DNA of 64,000 bases, from assembly GCA_026545765.1 (NCBI GenBank), contig CM048844.1, forward strand, positions 61,428,545-61,492,544, written 5' to 3'. Made by a program: the position numbers and the translations under genes. Origin of the DNA: Plantago major (lineage: Eukaryota > Streptophyta > Magnoliopsida > Lamiales > Plantaginaceae). The notes beneath the pieces were generated by a model that ran no database searches, had not been told where the DNA came from, and saw only the letters and a program-made list of their open reading frames with translations. Shown one piece after another: positions 21,890 to 33,887 of the stretch (position 1 is the first letter of the stretch; each line of letters opens with the position of its first letter).

Positions 21890-23624
21890 CACTACAACAA
21901 AAAGTATATATAGAGACACTTACTTTGAGTCACTTAATAGTAAACGTTCCTATAATAATAATAATTTGGAGACACTTGGGCTAAATTTGATTGAATTTGA
22001 TCAAATCGAGACACTTCTAACTCTGAAAATTCCTCAGCGTAATAATTCCCGCGTTTCATTCTACTCGGAAGTAAGTAAAACACTAAACCTAAACCCAATA
22101 TCATTCTTTACCAATCTTCTCACACATCGATCAGAATTTCACAGCCGATCTCACTCCATCACAAGTCGATCTCCTCCTCCTCTTCATCTTCTCTTACGGG
22201 AGCAACACAACGACGATATATTGCTTGGTACGGGTTTGGTATAACATCCCCGTCTTACATTTTCCACAGCCTCCAAATCCCTAATTTTTCTCGTGCTTTC
22301 TTTTCTCAATCAAATCAGCTGGGCATTTCGCCATTTTCTACTTCACGGCTTCTCAATCAGCCAGGAGAAACAAGTTGTGTAAGTATCGATTTCCTTATAT
22401 TTTAGTTCGATTTGATGTGAATTGGGTCAGTTAAAAATGTTAGTTAACCATAGTGACTGAGCTTAGTTTTCTCAATTTGCTGGGATTTGTTGTGAATTAG
22501 CTATGACTTAACTGGTTTTACTTCACATCTTCATTTGTTGTGAATTGGTTGCTTTATTTCTGTTGATTTCAGTTGTGTCATCATTTTAATCACTGGTAAA
22601 CTAAACAAGTCTGGTTGCTGTGTTGCGGAGTTTCTGCTTTGTAAGTTCGTGACTCTGCGGTGGAGAGTTTGGATGTGTTATGGGCATTCAAGAGCTTGTG
22701 TATTATGATAAGGTCCATGTGTTATTTGTGAGATTTGGTTAACTGCTTTGCTTTTGTAGACGGACCACTGGAAATTGTAGTGTTGAGTGACTAAGAGCAT
22801 TACTTGTGCTGCTTATACCTTGTTAATGAAATCCTTTAATTTTTCCAAAAATACAAAAGGTTGATTTTTAGAGTGTCTGGTAAAGTAACATAGTTTGGTA
22901 AACTATCCATGTCTGATTAATGATCCTGATATAGTAGCTTGGAGTTCAATTTTCAGTGTTCTTAATCAGGAAGGGAAAAGGTGGAAGCAGCCAAATTACT
23001 TCACTTGATGAGGCGTTCTGGTGTCCTACTTAATAAGTTTACCTTTTTGTAGTCTTGTTAGTGCTGCTACTCATTTGGAGGATCCACAATATGTAGCTAG
23101 TCAATTTGAAAAAATGTGACTGGATTTTGTAGCTAGACAACTCATTGAAGGGAAGATACTGTGAATTTTTTCAATGTGATTTTTATATTGCTGGTCAATT
23201 TGAAGAAATGTGACTGGATTTTGATGTCGTATATACATTATACAGTTATTGGATGAGCTAAATATATGGGAGTGCGAGGTATTTTTCTTGATGTCATAGT
23301 TATAATGTCGTGCGTGGAGATGTATATTTGTATTTATTCTTTGGCAAATTTTCGTTGAAAGATACTTTACCGTCTAAATTTGTTTAAATTTTGGATGAAG
23401 CGTCTGGGCAGATATCTGCAATACTGTTGTATTGTTATTCTTTGGCAGTCCTTTACTTGTTGCACTGAAAAGATGATGATATGTAGCTAGTTGTCTTCTC
23501 GTTACTATTATGTAGATGTTCCATACTATATGTTTATTCTGATTCTTGACTCATCCTAAGTGAAGCTGGTCACATTGTGAATAGTTTAATATGTTATTCT
23601 TGTTAAACTTGTTTGAAAGCACAG

Positions 23625-24750
23625 GAAATTACGTGAGATGTTGCCTATATGTTGTGTTTCACAAGTTAAATTTAGAACTATTTGTTCAAGTATTGACAAG
23701 TTAGACAAGCAAACGTCTGAGAAGATAAAGAAAGAAATGGTAAGTGCATCCATTTCCTTTTACTTTATGCTTTTGTAGCTGTACGCAGCGAATCAATATC
23801 GATTCTATTGCTATATTTATGCTCTTCTAGTGACAGACGATAGTCATATCCACTTTATGATGTAATTGATCTGTTTTAGACTCTTTTTTTTTTTATATAT
23901 AAAATCATGTAGTATTTGTAACAGAGCAAACGTATATTCTTAAGTTTGGAAGTCCAGGAGGCACAGTCAATCCATATGAACTTTCTAAACATGCAAATCT
24001 TAATGTATTGCAACACATATGAGACAAAACATGTCGCTCATGGATATCGTTATGCACCATTTATCATTTGATCTCCTCCTACATTATAAACTAGGACTAC
24101 CTCCTTTTCTCCACATCTGTATTAATCATATAACTTCCCCTAACTAAATAAATGTCAGGCTGGGAACTCCATCTGCATTATGTAAATTCTGGTGGGTCCG
24201 TGGTGTATATAGTACCTCTTATTTTTGTTTTGATGATGTTATATTAGTTTCAATTTTTTGCAATGCATGTTTCATTTTTTTCATTCTTTGTAATTTGGTG
24301 CAATACTGAAGTATTGTTCGGAAGTTGGTCTAGAGTTTTCCACCTAAAAATATCTATATCTATTGGTTGAAAAGACCTAGAAGAATCTGTTGAAATATAC
24401 ATACTTGATAGTTCCATGAGCATGATATAATTGGTACAATATATTAGGGTGGAAAGTCGAAGTTAATACTGCAGATAAAAGAGTTCTTGCAGACATCAAA
24501 ACTGAAGCCCTATGTTTAAATGATTGATTACAACATCAAACAAAACAATGATTTATGCAGGTTCATCTTGATTTAAGTTATTTTTTATGGTATGTGAATT
24601 ATCTTGTTTGCAGGATGGTTCTATTGCTGTTGGTGGACGCTACGACACTCTTATATAATGTTTGGCACAAAGCAAGGACATGTATTTGGAATAAGTTTAG
24701 GAGTGGAGAGTATTTGCAATTATGGAGGAGCAGCAAGCAAAATATACAAC
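23625..24750 (+). pseudogene. Captured histidyl-tRNA synthetase gene fragment
   Basis: Two exon-like pieces match cytosolic class II HisRS. Piece one (23625-23739) starts after an ACAG acceptor, encodes [18 protein letters not shown] followed by [10 protein letters not shown] and a KKEM end, and stops at a GTAAGT donor. Piece two begins at 24614 after TTTGCAG and encodes DGSIAVGGRYDTLI, the conserved motif around the HisRS GGRYD signature. After a 1-bp shift and stop it continues MFGTKQGHVFGISLGVES, and after a further 2-bp shift IMEEQQ. About 875 bp of intron-like sequence separates them. The two frame breaks and missing catalytic exons make it nonfunctional. The family assignment is from recognised motifs, not a search. 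Confidence 0.75.
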
Positions 24751-25409
24751 ACAGCTTTAAATTCTGAATTATTGTTCACAATTTCATGTGCAACTCCATT
24801 CCTTTTAAGGAGTTGCAACATCCCACCTTTGGCCATGATGACTTGACTAACGGTGTTACCACCCAAAAATTAATTGATTGGTAAAATTGGATGTGCGATT
24901 ATTATGACTTCTCTAGTATTAGAAACAATGGCTGATCTATTGTTTTATGGTTAGAGAGCGTGTCAGTGAAACTCAAGTTGTAGTAAGAAGAATCATGGGA
25001 GATGATTTTCACTAGCTGGAAATGTAGTGAATGAACTGTGGAATGTGGGTTTGAATGTCTGAGAGAATGCAGAAACACCTTGATCGCGCCACCCAAACAC
25101 GATAATTGTTGGCGCACAGGAGGTTAAGGAATTGTTGAAGATACCATGACTTATTACCTTACTAGCATGTTGTTAGACATATAGTTACAAAGGTCTAAGT
25201 TTATTAAATATGTGGAAAGTTTGGTTACTGGATTCTAAATTCTTTTTAGAAGTTCATCTCCACACTTTTATTGTTTAGCTATGAAATTTTTAATACAATA
25301 TAAAATTAATATTTGATATTGTTCATTTCTAATCTTTTAGCCTAGATGTATTATGTATTTATGTTGGACTTGAATGTTTGTTATTAAAGCGAAGAATCTA
25401 TATTGTCCA

Positions 25410-25853
25410 CCGATAGTGTTATTAAATGCCTCGATATATCTATTTATATATTTAGGGACACAAGAAGTGATTCAATATATCTAATATTTTTTTAAAAAGC
25501 GTCTCAATATTGTTAAATAAATGCCTCTTGAGTGTCCCTATGTAGTAATTATGAGACACATATAAGTGTTGTGATATTCATGTAGAGGCATCAAATAAGT
25601 GTATATAAAAAATTTAAAACCATGTGTGAGGCGTTTATATGTGTCTCAAAATTCAGTAACAAGGCATATATAAGTGTCTTGAAAGCTCGTGATATAGAGA
25701 CGCTTAAAAAAGTGTCTCGAATTCTATTGGGACCCCTTATCTAGAGGCCCTTATGGAGACACTTAAGCAAGTGTCTCCAAATACAAAAGAGTCTCGATAT
25801 GGTACATATTGGGACACTTTCCAGTGTCTGGAAATCTCTTTTTTGTTGTAGTG
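25410..25853. repeat. CACTA subterminal repeat region (right end)
   Basis: Many copies of GTGTCTC / GAGACAC in both orientations lie here. Two are near-perfect hairpins: the one centred near 25765 (GAGACACTTAAGCAAGTGTCTC) and the GACACTTTCCAGTGTC pair at 25813-25828. A sparser set lies at the left end (21913, 21966, 22007). These are probable transposase-binding sites. Confidence 0.7.
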
Positions 25854-28800
25854 ATAACTATCCTTATTGATAGTGGGAGCACTCATAGCTACTTAAATGC
25901 TGCCACTGCACAAGAACTACAAATCTCACTTGAGCCTACTACACCATGGGTCATAACTGTAGTGAATGAGGGTAGATTGATTAGTAGGGAAAAAAACATT
26001 AAGTTCAAATGGGTGACACAAGGAAACACTTATGAGGCTAATCTTAGATTTATTCCTTTTGGAGGATGTGATGTTATTTTGGGTCATGATTGGATGTGAA
26101 ACTATGACCTAGTGAGATTTCACTTGAAGAAAAATGCATTAGATGTCACAAGGAGAGGGAAGAAGATTCAAATAGCAGCTGAAGGTGGTGATGCTTCTCT
26201 GAAACTCATGAGAGGAGGTAGTTTCAAAAAGTTAATCAACAAATCAGCACCAGCCTTTATGGCTCACTTGTTCCATACAGAAGCAAATCCAGTCACCATT
26301 ACCATACCTGCACCTCTGGAAAGTATAATCACTGACTTTAGTGATGTGTTTCAGGAGCCTAGTGGATTGCCTCCTGTCAGAAAAATTGAACATCAGATTG
26401 AGTTAAAAGAAGGTAGCAAACCAATTTGTCAGAAGGCTTACAGATATTCCCATGTTCTCAAGGATGAGATTGAGAGATTAGTGAAGGAAATGTTAGCTGA
26501 AGGGCTGATTACTGAAAGTTCAAGTTCTTTTGCATCTCCTATATTATTGTTAAGAAGAAGGATAATACTTGGAGAATGTGCATTGACTATAGAAGATTGA
26601 ATGAGATCACAGTTAAGGATAAATTTCCAATGCTTATCATTGAAGACCTTTTATCTGAGCTGCATGGTGCAACTATATTCTCCAAATTGGACTTAAGGCA
26701 GGGGTATTTCCAAGTCAGGTTGAAAGAAGAGGATAGAGTAAAGTCTGCATTCATTACAGATCATGGGCTATATGAATTTAGGGTTATGCCTTTTGGGCTA
26801 ACTAATGCCCCAGCTACATTTCAGAAGATGATGAATACTATATTTGCAGATTATCTGAGAAGGCATGTGTTGGTATTTTTTGATGATATACTCATCTATA
26901 GCCTAGATATGGAGACACATTGCCTACACTTGCAGCAAGTACTCTCAGTGTTAAGGGAACACCAGTTGTATGCAAAGAAATCTAAATGTGGATTTGGTTT
27001 GGATCACATTGAGTATTTGGGATATATTATCAGTGCAGCTGGAGTAGCTACTGATGATAGTAAAATCCAAGCCATGGTTGAATGGCCTCAATCCACAAAC
27101 TTCAAGGCATTGAGAGCATTTTTAGGTCTCACTGGTTATTACAGAAGGTTTGTGGAGGGTTATGGTGTCATTGCCAGACCACTCACTGAATTGACAAAGA
27201 AAGGCAAGTTTAAGTGGTTAGAGAAGGCATATGAAGCTTTCAACATGCTCAAATGCAAACTATCTGAGGCACCAATGTTAGCTTTACCTAACTTCCAGGA
27301 ACCCTTCATCATTGAGACTGATGCTTGTCAGTCTGGCATAGGAGCTATGTTGATGCAGGGCAAGCAACCATTGCTTACTTCAGTCAGGCTTTGTGCCCAA
27401 GAAATCAAGCACTCTCCACTTATGAGAAGGAATTAAAGGCCATCATGACTGTAGTTGGGAAATGGCCCACCTATCTCATTGGAGCTACTTTTGTGATTAG
27501 AAATGATCACATAAGTCTCAAGTTTCTGAAGGAGCAAAAAATTACAAATGCTCTTCAACAGAAATGGTTATAGAAGCTCATGGGGTATAATTTTACTATT
27601 GAATACAAGCCAGGCAAGTCAAATGTAGTGGCTGATGCCCTTTCTAGACAATTTGAGACTGAAACTCCTGATAGCATGTGTGCCATGCTCAGCAAGATAC
27701 AACAAACTTGGATCACTAAAGTGGTTAGCAGTTACACTAATGATACTGAAATTTCAGACACAGTTACTCAGGTGTTGCTCAGCCCATCCACATTACCTGA
27801 ATATATTTATGTAGAGGGAGTGCCTAGGTATAACAACATAATTGTGGTGGGAAAATCTCAGGACATTAGAGTGCAGATTATGAGAGCCATCCATGATTCA
27901 GCCTGGGGGGGGGGGGGGGGGGTTCATTCAGGGGTTCATGCTAGATACTTGAGGGGAAGAAGCTTGTTTTATTTGAAAGGCATGGAGAATGATTTTCAAG
28001 ATTATGTACTGAGCTGTGACATTTGTAAACAGTGCAAGGATGAGCATGTGTCTTATCCAGGGTTATGGCAACCATTATCAGTACCAGCTTGCCCTTGGTC
28101 TCAGATAAGCATGGATTTTATTGATAGTTTGCCTAACTCTGAAGGAAAAACTATGATTTGGGTCATTATTGATAGACTAACCAAATATGGCCATTTCCTC
28201 AGTCTATCACACCCATATACAGCTGAGAGCTTGGCTGCTATATATTTGGCTCAAATACACAAATTGTATGGGAATCTTGAATCTATTGTAAGTGATAGGG
28301 ATGTAGCCTTCCAGAGTGATTTTTGGAAGGAGTTTTTCCATTTACAAGGCACCAACCTGTGTTTGAGTACAACACATCATCCATAGAGTGATGGCCAAAC
28401 TGAGAGAGTTAACAGGTGTGTGGAGACTTATTTGAGATGTATGATTCATCAACACCCAAAAAAGTGGAATTTTTGGTTACCATTAGCAGAATGGTGGTAT
28501 AACACCAGTTACCATTCCACTATCCAGACCTCTCCATTCAAGGCACTCTATGGTTATGATCCTCCACAACTATCTCTGAGTCCCTATCTGCAGGATGCTC
28601 AAACTACAGCCAAGACTCTCATTCAGGATAGGCAGCAAATGGTTGAGTTACTCAGAGAGAACATTTTACAAGCATAGACCAGAATGAAACTTTATGCAGA
28701 TAAGAACAAAACTGAGAGGGAATTTAAGGTGGGAGATCATGTGTTCCTCAAGCTTCAACCATTCAAGGGACATAATTCATTGCTGAAAAGGCCTACAAAA

Positions 28801-29148
28801 CTGTCTGTGAAGTGTTTTGGACCATTTCCAGTCATAGAAAGGATTGGACCAGTAGATTACAGGCTCGAGTTACCTTCTGAAACTAGGATGCACAATGTGT
28901 TCCATGTGTCCCTATTGAAGGGCAAAATCAAGACTAAATACTCTGTCACTTCCTAGTTGCCAGAGACAGATGACTACGGCATGCCTAAAACCTTTCTTGT
29001 GGCAGTGCTAGATACAAGGAAGATCAAAATCCGAAACCGCCTAGAGGATGAGATCCTGGTTCAATGGAACAATTTACTCCCAAGTGATGCAACCTGGGAA
29101 CGTGCCAAAGTGATAAACATTCAGTTCCCTGATTTTACTTAGTCTTGA
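25854..29148 (+). pseudogene. Chromovirus pol: protease, RT, RNase H, integrase, chromodomain
   Basis: Protease: ILIDSGSTHSYL near 25862 and GCDVILGHDWM. Reverse transcriptase: [18 protein letters not shown] at 26576, [25 protein letters not shown] and the catalytic FFDD near 26880. RNase [14 protein letters not shown], then TYEKELKAI and LKFLKEQ. Integrase: zinc region CDICKQCKDEH, core SMDFIDS, VSDRD and the late Glu in NRCVETY (DD35E). A chromodomain (28957-29142) with EILVQWNNLLPSDATWE ends the protein. Breaks: TGA near 26097, frameshifts near 26550 and 27360, and TAG codons near 27571, 28384, 28676 and 28954. A run of 18 G (27905-27922) lies in the integrase GGHSG region and stays in frame as extra glycines. 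Confidence 0.9.
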
Positions 29149-29154
29149 GGACAA

Positions 29155-29340
29155 GACCAAAGTAGGGGAGGTCAATATCATATCCTGCCTTTATTTTGTT
29201 TTACTGTTTAGCAAGACTTTCCATTTACTATTTAGTCCGTATTTGTCGTTTTACTGCTGAGGTTAAAATGCGGTTAGAAGGTGATGTCACACCTAATGGT
29301 TTCGACTCTATCATTCTGCAACAATATATCCAGTTGGCAA
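29155..29340 (+). repeat. Chromovirus polypurine tract and start of 3' LTR
   Basis: AAAGTAGGGGAGG (29159-29171) is the polypurine tract. The LTR begins at about 29175 (TATCATATCCTGCC; the duplicate copy at 33723 reads TGCCATATCC with a proper TG). It is cut after GGCAA (29336-29340) by the LTR of A2. Confidence 0.7.
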
Positions 29341-30614
29341 TGATGTGCTCAAATTGATACTTAGAAACAAGTAGCAAGCAGTTGTTGTAGATCAAACAAA
29401 GCAAACCACAGAGTCGTTCGCTAAGAAAACAATTAAGCTACCAAGCAATTGAAAGCAAATTGTCACTTGCGTAAACTGTTTGAATTGTTCGAGTTTTTAA
29501 CTACTAATAACTAGAAAATAGAAAAGCAGATAACTGATTTAGATATGAGAGAGAAGAGAACACAGTCGTTAGATCGAGTGGTGCTAATTCGCTCTAGGGA
29601 AATCGTTCATACTTGTCCCACGGTCGGTGTACTTAAAACATTCAATCCAATTCTACCAAACGCTATTTGAAAATCTTTGAACTAGAGTAATCATGGGTCG
29701 TCAATCCACAATCCTTAACCAAAACGTTTTAGAGAATCTTTGAACTAACTTATTGGATTGAAAGGGTTTTACGAAGATATTTGAACTAGACGAACCTATA
29801 TGAACGAATCCTAACCCTAGAAGCGAATACGCCATAACCGTCACATCACTACCGTGTTCGGAGTGGTTTAGCTACTCATGATAGATTGAAAGATGACAGA
29901 CTTCAAGATATTGCTCATGATATACATAAACATAATGATAATCGCATGCAAGCTTATACAATTCGACAAACAAGAATAAGAACGAATTGTAAAGAGATAA
30001 ACAATAGAGAATTACCACGGTGATCAGGAATTCGATATCGATAAATAAATCATGGATAAAACCAAGCTCCAAGATATGTCTCAATGTAAAAAATATGAAT
30101 ATGGAGCTTTTCTATAAACTAGGCTTTGATCTAGGGCAAAGTGTTAATAAATGTCTAATATATAACGTAAGGAGAAAAAACGAAATTAGGAAAAGAAATC
30201 GCAGAAGAAAACAGCGAAACGGAAACTTGCGTCGCTAGTAAGAAAGACTGGCGTCGTTAGTTTGGCATTCCACCAAACAGTATAGAACTGGCGTACGTCA
30301 GTTAGATAACTGGCGTCGCCAGTTCTTCTCGAGTGGCCGTTCTGCCCCTTGACGCCTTTTGACTCCGATTCTTGATATTTTTGCCTTCCCGCTCCACTTC
30401 TAGCATCCATACGCGGCATTGGAACTCCAAATCTTGTAGATGCATATAAAATACACCATTTTGCCTTCAATTAGCACGGTTTAGCCAAATATCTACAAAA
30501 CACACAAAGAACAAAACAAGTAAAAATACTCTAGGAAAACTACTAAAACTATACTTAAGGATAACAAGAAGACGGTAAAAAAGACCAAATGAGACGGTGT
30601 AAAACTGACTCATC
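29341..30614 (-). repeat. 3' LTR of A2 (1274 bp)
   Basis: The plus-strand ends are TGATGTGCTC and GACTCATCA. At 30228-30330 it carries palindromes of the type ACTGGCGTCGCCAGT, in the same relative place as the CGCCGCGGCG palindromes of A1 and A4. The right edge abuts the polypurine tract (AACTCCCCAAACC on the plus strand). Confidence 0.8.
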
Positions 30615-32064
30615 AAACTCCCCAAACCGAACCTTTGCTCATCCTCGTGCAAGCAAATAAACCTAGACAAAAACCACGAAAACAAACAAAGAGTCAAAGC
30701 CCCAAGTGACCGAATCTACCATTGTAAAAGTAAGTCCACGAGATGCAAAAAAAAAAAAAATTATCATCAAACCGACTTTGGCAAAACAGTGTAAAGAAAA
30801 TCAAACACAATCGTTTCCAAGACAACTACCACTTAAGTGTAGCTCGCTAGTCCCTCACAGGTGAATGCAGTGTATCTCTCACTCTCTCGGAAGTATCCAA
30901 ATGGGGTATAAGCTCAAAAATAAACTGGGAAGGTGACGTGCATCACAAAGGTGCCAAAAATATCTTATGCTTTTGTACTCGTCTCATTAGATCGAAAGGG
31001 ACTTAAGAGGCGACTCAATTTTTCAGAAAACAAAAGCTGAAACTGCTCCCCCATATTCAATTCAAAACAACCGATTGAAATCTCAATCAAATTCTTCACT
31101 GTATATTCAGTGCTTGGCGCATTGAGCTCTTTTAATCTCAATTTTTTGCAGGTGTCTGTTTTACCGAAAGTCCGCACTTTTGTGCTGTCAGTTTTGTGTA
31201 CATGCCATCAACCCTCACGGACATATGGCTTTTTAAGACGACGCCGGTATATAGGTAGTATTTGAAACACGCCTAACACGACTAACGGTGATCAATGAAC
31301 ACCATAGATCCATCCCGAGATTCAAATATCAAAAAGCCTTAGGGAGCAGTAAACAAGCTTTTCAGTAATAACGCAAAACAACACATATAAGTCGCAAGAT
31401 AACAGTTCTCTCCCCAAACCTGTTCCTTGGAACAGGGGGAAGAGCTTAAGAAGAGCATGTCATTCGTCATCTCTAACTAGACTGAGTACACATAAATATG
31501 AAAAGGCGCAAGTAATATGTAAAAACTTGCACAACCCAGGAAATCACACAATACATTTGCCGGTACAAAAATTTTTCATCGGCTCTCAGGCTTCTCACAG
31601 GCTTTTTGGACCAAGGAGCTAAACAAACTTGCTATTTAAAAGATAAACGACCTTGCAGGATTAAAAATACACTGTCCTACTTCCACCTAATCATCAAACA
31701 AAACGTAAGCAGCAGGTGGATTTATCATCTACAATAGACGTTCGACTTGGTCAAAGACTCAGACTCACCACGCAAGTACTTAATGGGAAATTAACTAGAC
31801 CTCGACTGACAAAGAAACTGTAACAGAGAAAGGTCACATAACACACAATAGAATAGAATACATTAAAGTAAAGACGAAAGACTCTAAAGACACAGATAAT
31901 CAGAGAAAAATGCAGACAAGACACTAGAGAGCACATTCCCCCTCCCCAAACCTAAACTCAAGCATGTCCTCAAGCGTAGAGTGAAAAGGAAAAGAGAATG
32001 GGAGCTATAGTGACTTGCCTGCTGGTGTACCTTTACAGTCATGTACAAGACTCTTCCGTGTTGG
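30615..32064 (-). other. 3' noncoding region of A2 with two polypurine-like tracts
   Basis: The minus-strand GGTTTGGGGAGTT at 30615-30627 is the functional-position polypurine tract. A second, AGGTTTGGGGAGG, lies near 31940-31953. In between, about 1.3 kb has no sustained coding frame but aligns with 52422-53575 of A4, so it is a conserved noncoding part of the family. A run of A (30751-30763) is present. 31990-32064 shows nothing further. Confidence 0.65.
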
Positions 32065-33644
32065 CTAACGGGTACTCTGGAAGTTCTTGGTTCTTCCAGT
32101 TGTTGCAGCTCCTTTTCTCCCCTTCAGATAAGTGTGTATATACAAGGGTCCAGTGTGCGCCCCTATATAGTTCAAGGTGTCAACCTGCAGGGGTGAGTAT
32201 GGTGTAGTGGTGGCTTGCAACTCACGTTGCTTGCCATGTACCTCTATAGTGCAGGTACGAGCGTGGAGGTTGACAATCATGCGAGTGGTTTTGATGAACG
32301 GTCACCCAAGCAGCAACATATCCTTCTCCATCTCCTTTCCTTTAACCCGTGTCGACTCCACCACCACGAAATCAGCCATAAAAGTGTCCCCATCCAGTGT
32401 AACCGGAACATCCTCAATCACACCCATGCACCTAGTTCTCGTTCCATTGTCCATCGTGACGAAGCATTTCCTGGGTTCCAAACCCTTCAAATCCAGCTCC
32501 TCATATGTCACAAAGGTCATTAGATTAACCGTTGCTCCTGTATCAACGATGCCAGTTACCTCGGAAGAATTTCCTATCCCAACCACCAAATCGAAACTAT
32601 TGGCATCACTGATGCTCTTATCTGTTGTCGGGATCACCCTAGCGGTGGGACATACCTCAAGGACATCCATTTTTGCACTCGCCTCCTCTACTGGAGTCGC
32701 AATACTGGGTGTGGCTACCACCTTTTCCTGTACCTCGACTCTCACTTCTACCGGCTTCTCAAGTTCCTGTGTAGGTACCACCTCAACTACCTCCGGTGTC
32801 TTAACCTGGGCCATCGTGTTCTCGAGCTGGCAAGTGCAGGTAGCAAGGACAGACTTCACCTTTACTGGCTCATCGAATGTCACCTCAATAGCTAGAGCTC
32901 TGTGGGTTTCTACGGTCGCCGGTAACTTACCCCCTTCTCTTTGCTGAAATCGACCAACCAGATCTCCCACAATCTTCTCTAACCGCTTCGGCGCCTGCTT
33001 AATGCTGTTGAACCGCTGATCATTTCTGCGCTGATTTTCATGTGCTTTGGCCCAGAACCTCTCGGAACGCTCCATGTGGTCCCTGATTGCCTGATCAGGA
33101 CTTCCCGGCACTTTCGTAATCTGAACCTGAACTGGCTGAGCTAGAACTGGTTGCTCCCGTGGCGCATTCTCATAGAAGTTGTTGCCACCTTGGTTACCCT
33201 GCCAGTTACCCTGCTGTCTAGTCTGCCCGCTTTGCTTGTCCCACTTAGTAGTACATGCCCCTGGAGTCCCTTCAACTGCTCGGTATCCCGCTCTCCTAGA
33301 TTTATTTCTCGCACCCTTGACTTGAGACACTGCTGCCAGTCTCTCGAAAACACCATTTAATTCGTCAGAAGATGCTTCCAGGAGTGAATTTTTTGCACGT
33401 CATATCAACCATGTTCTGACACTCCCAATTCAGACCCTCATAAAATCTGATGCACAAATTCATCTCGTCGATCCTGTGGCGCGGGCATTGGGATAGCAAC
33501 TGTAAGAAGCGTTCGCGAGCTTCATAGAAGGTCTCATCGTCCATCTGCTAGAACTGCATTATCTGAGTACGAAGGTGATGCGTTCTCTCGGGAGGGTAAA
33601 ACTTATTCACGAAGGCTTTATAGAGAAAATCCAAAGTAGGTAGA
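32065..33644 (-). pseudogene. Gypsy gag-protease (A2)
   Basis: The upstream part (33644-33370) encodes a Gag stretch: FVNKFYPPERTHHLRTQI, then FYEARERFLQLLSQCPRHR and CIRFYEGLN, typical of Athila/Tat Gag. It has one stop (near 33550) and another near 33385. The frame 33330-32302 continues through a basic Gln-rich linker, an acidic/Val-rich segment, and a retropepsin domain with the active-site motif GIVDTGATVNLM and a CMGVIEDVPV flap-like motif. It ends KDMLLLG before a TGA near 32300; the same frame then resumes with the usual PFIKTTRMIV continuation. The 5' part is missing. Confidence 0.75.
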
Positions 33645-33887
33645 GAACGTGCCAAAGTGATCAACATTCAGTTCCCTGATTTTACTTGGTCTTCAGGACA
33701 AGACCAAAGTAGGGGAGGGAAATGCCATATCCTGCCTTTATTTTGTTTTCCTGTTTGGCAAGACTTTCCATTTACTATTTAGTCCTTATTTGCCGTTTTA
33801 CTGCTGCGGTTAAAATGCGGTTAGAAGGTGATGTCACACCTAACGGTTTCGACTCTGTCATTCTGCAACAATATATCCATTTGGCAA
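33645..33887 (+). repeat. Duplicate of the chromovirus pol end, polypurine tract and LTR start
   Basis: This repeats 29098-29340 nearly exactly: the last codons of the chromodomain gene, the AAAGTAGGGGAGGG tract and the LTR start TGCCATATCC. It is followed in both copies by the same GGCAA and the same family of LTR. It is therefore part of a larger duplicated block (29098-30614 against 33645-35117). Confidence 0.85.

Larger units (their letters stand above)
21890..25853. mobile_element. Non-autonomous CACTA (En/Spm-like) transposon, 3964 bp
   Basis: The ends are CACTACAACAAAAA at 21890 and its inverse TTTTTTGTTGTAGTG ending at 25853, flanked by the 3-bp duplication ATA (21887-21889 and 25854-25856). 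Both termini carry subterminal GAGACACTT / AAGTGTCTC words in both orientations, typical of CACTA transposase-binding regions. I find no transposase frame. The interior has intron-like AT-rich DNA and exons resembling histidyl-tRNA synthetase, so this looks like a gene-capturing non-autonomous copy. Confidence 0.9.
21456..29340 (+). mobile_element. Chromovirus (Ty3/gypsy, Reina-like), 5'-truncated, interrupted by CACTA
   Basis: Plus-strand element with the end of gag (21456-21889), protease, reverse transcriptase, RNase H, integrase, chromodomain, polypurine tract and the first about 165 bp of the 3' LTR. The 5' LTR, PBS and most of gag are missing at the S2 junction. A CACTA transposon split it between gag and protease, duplicating ATA. 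The 3' LTR is cut by element A2 at 29341. The chromodomain and the spacing of the gag knuckle (CFTCNEKYTPGQKC) place it in the plant chromoviruses; Reina is my best guess at clade. Confidence 0.85.
29341..33644 (-). mobile_element. Athila/Tat-like Ty3/gypsy element A2, truncated
   Basis: Minus-strand element with 3' LTR (29341-30614), polypurine tract, a long 3' noncoding region, and a gag-protease gene that stops abruptly at 33644 against a duplicated chromovirus end. No reverse transcriptase, integrase, PBS or 5' LTR is present. The 3' LTR and noncoding region align with those of A4 but belong to a different subfamily. Confidence 0.75.

Noticed and set aside
22160-23600. Further HisRS exons upstream within the CACTA
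   Set aside because: I looked for more motifs and found none that I could support; the sequence looks like intron or UTR.
23625-24750. Functional histidyl-tRNA synthetase gene
   Set aside because: Only two pieces are seen, with frame breaks and no full set of catalytic motifs, inside a CACTA transposon.
32177-32947. 256-codon plus-strand frame rich in Ser and Thr
   Set aside because: Antisense shadow of the A2 gag-protease gene, whose minus-strand frame has the DTGA protease motif.
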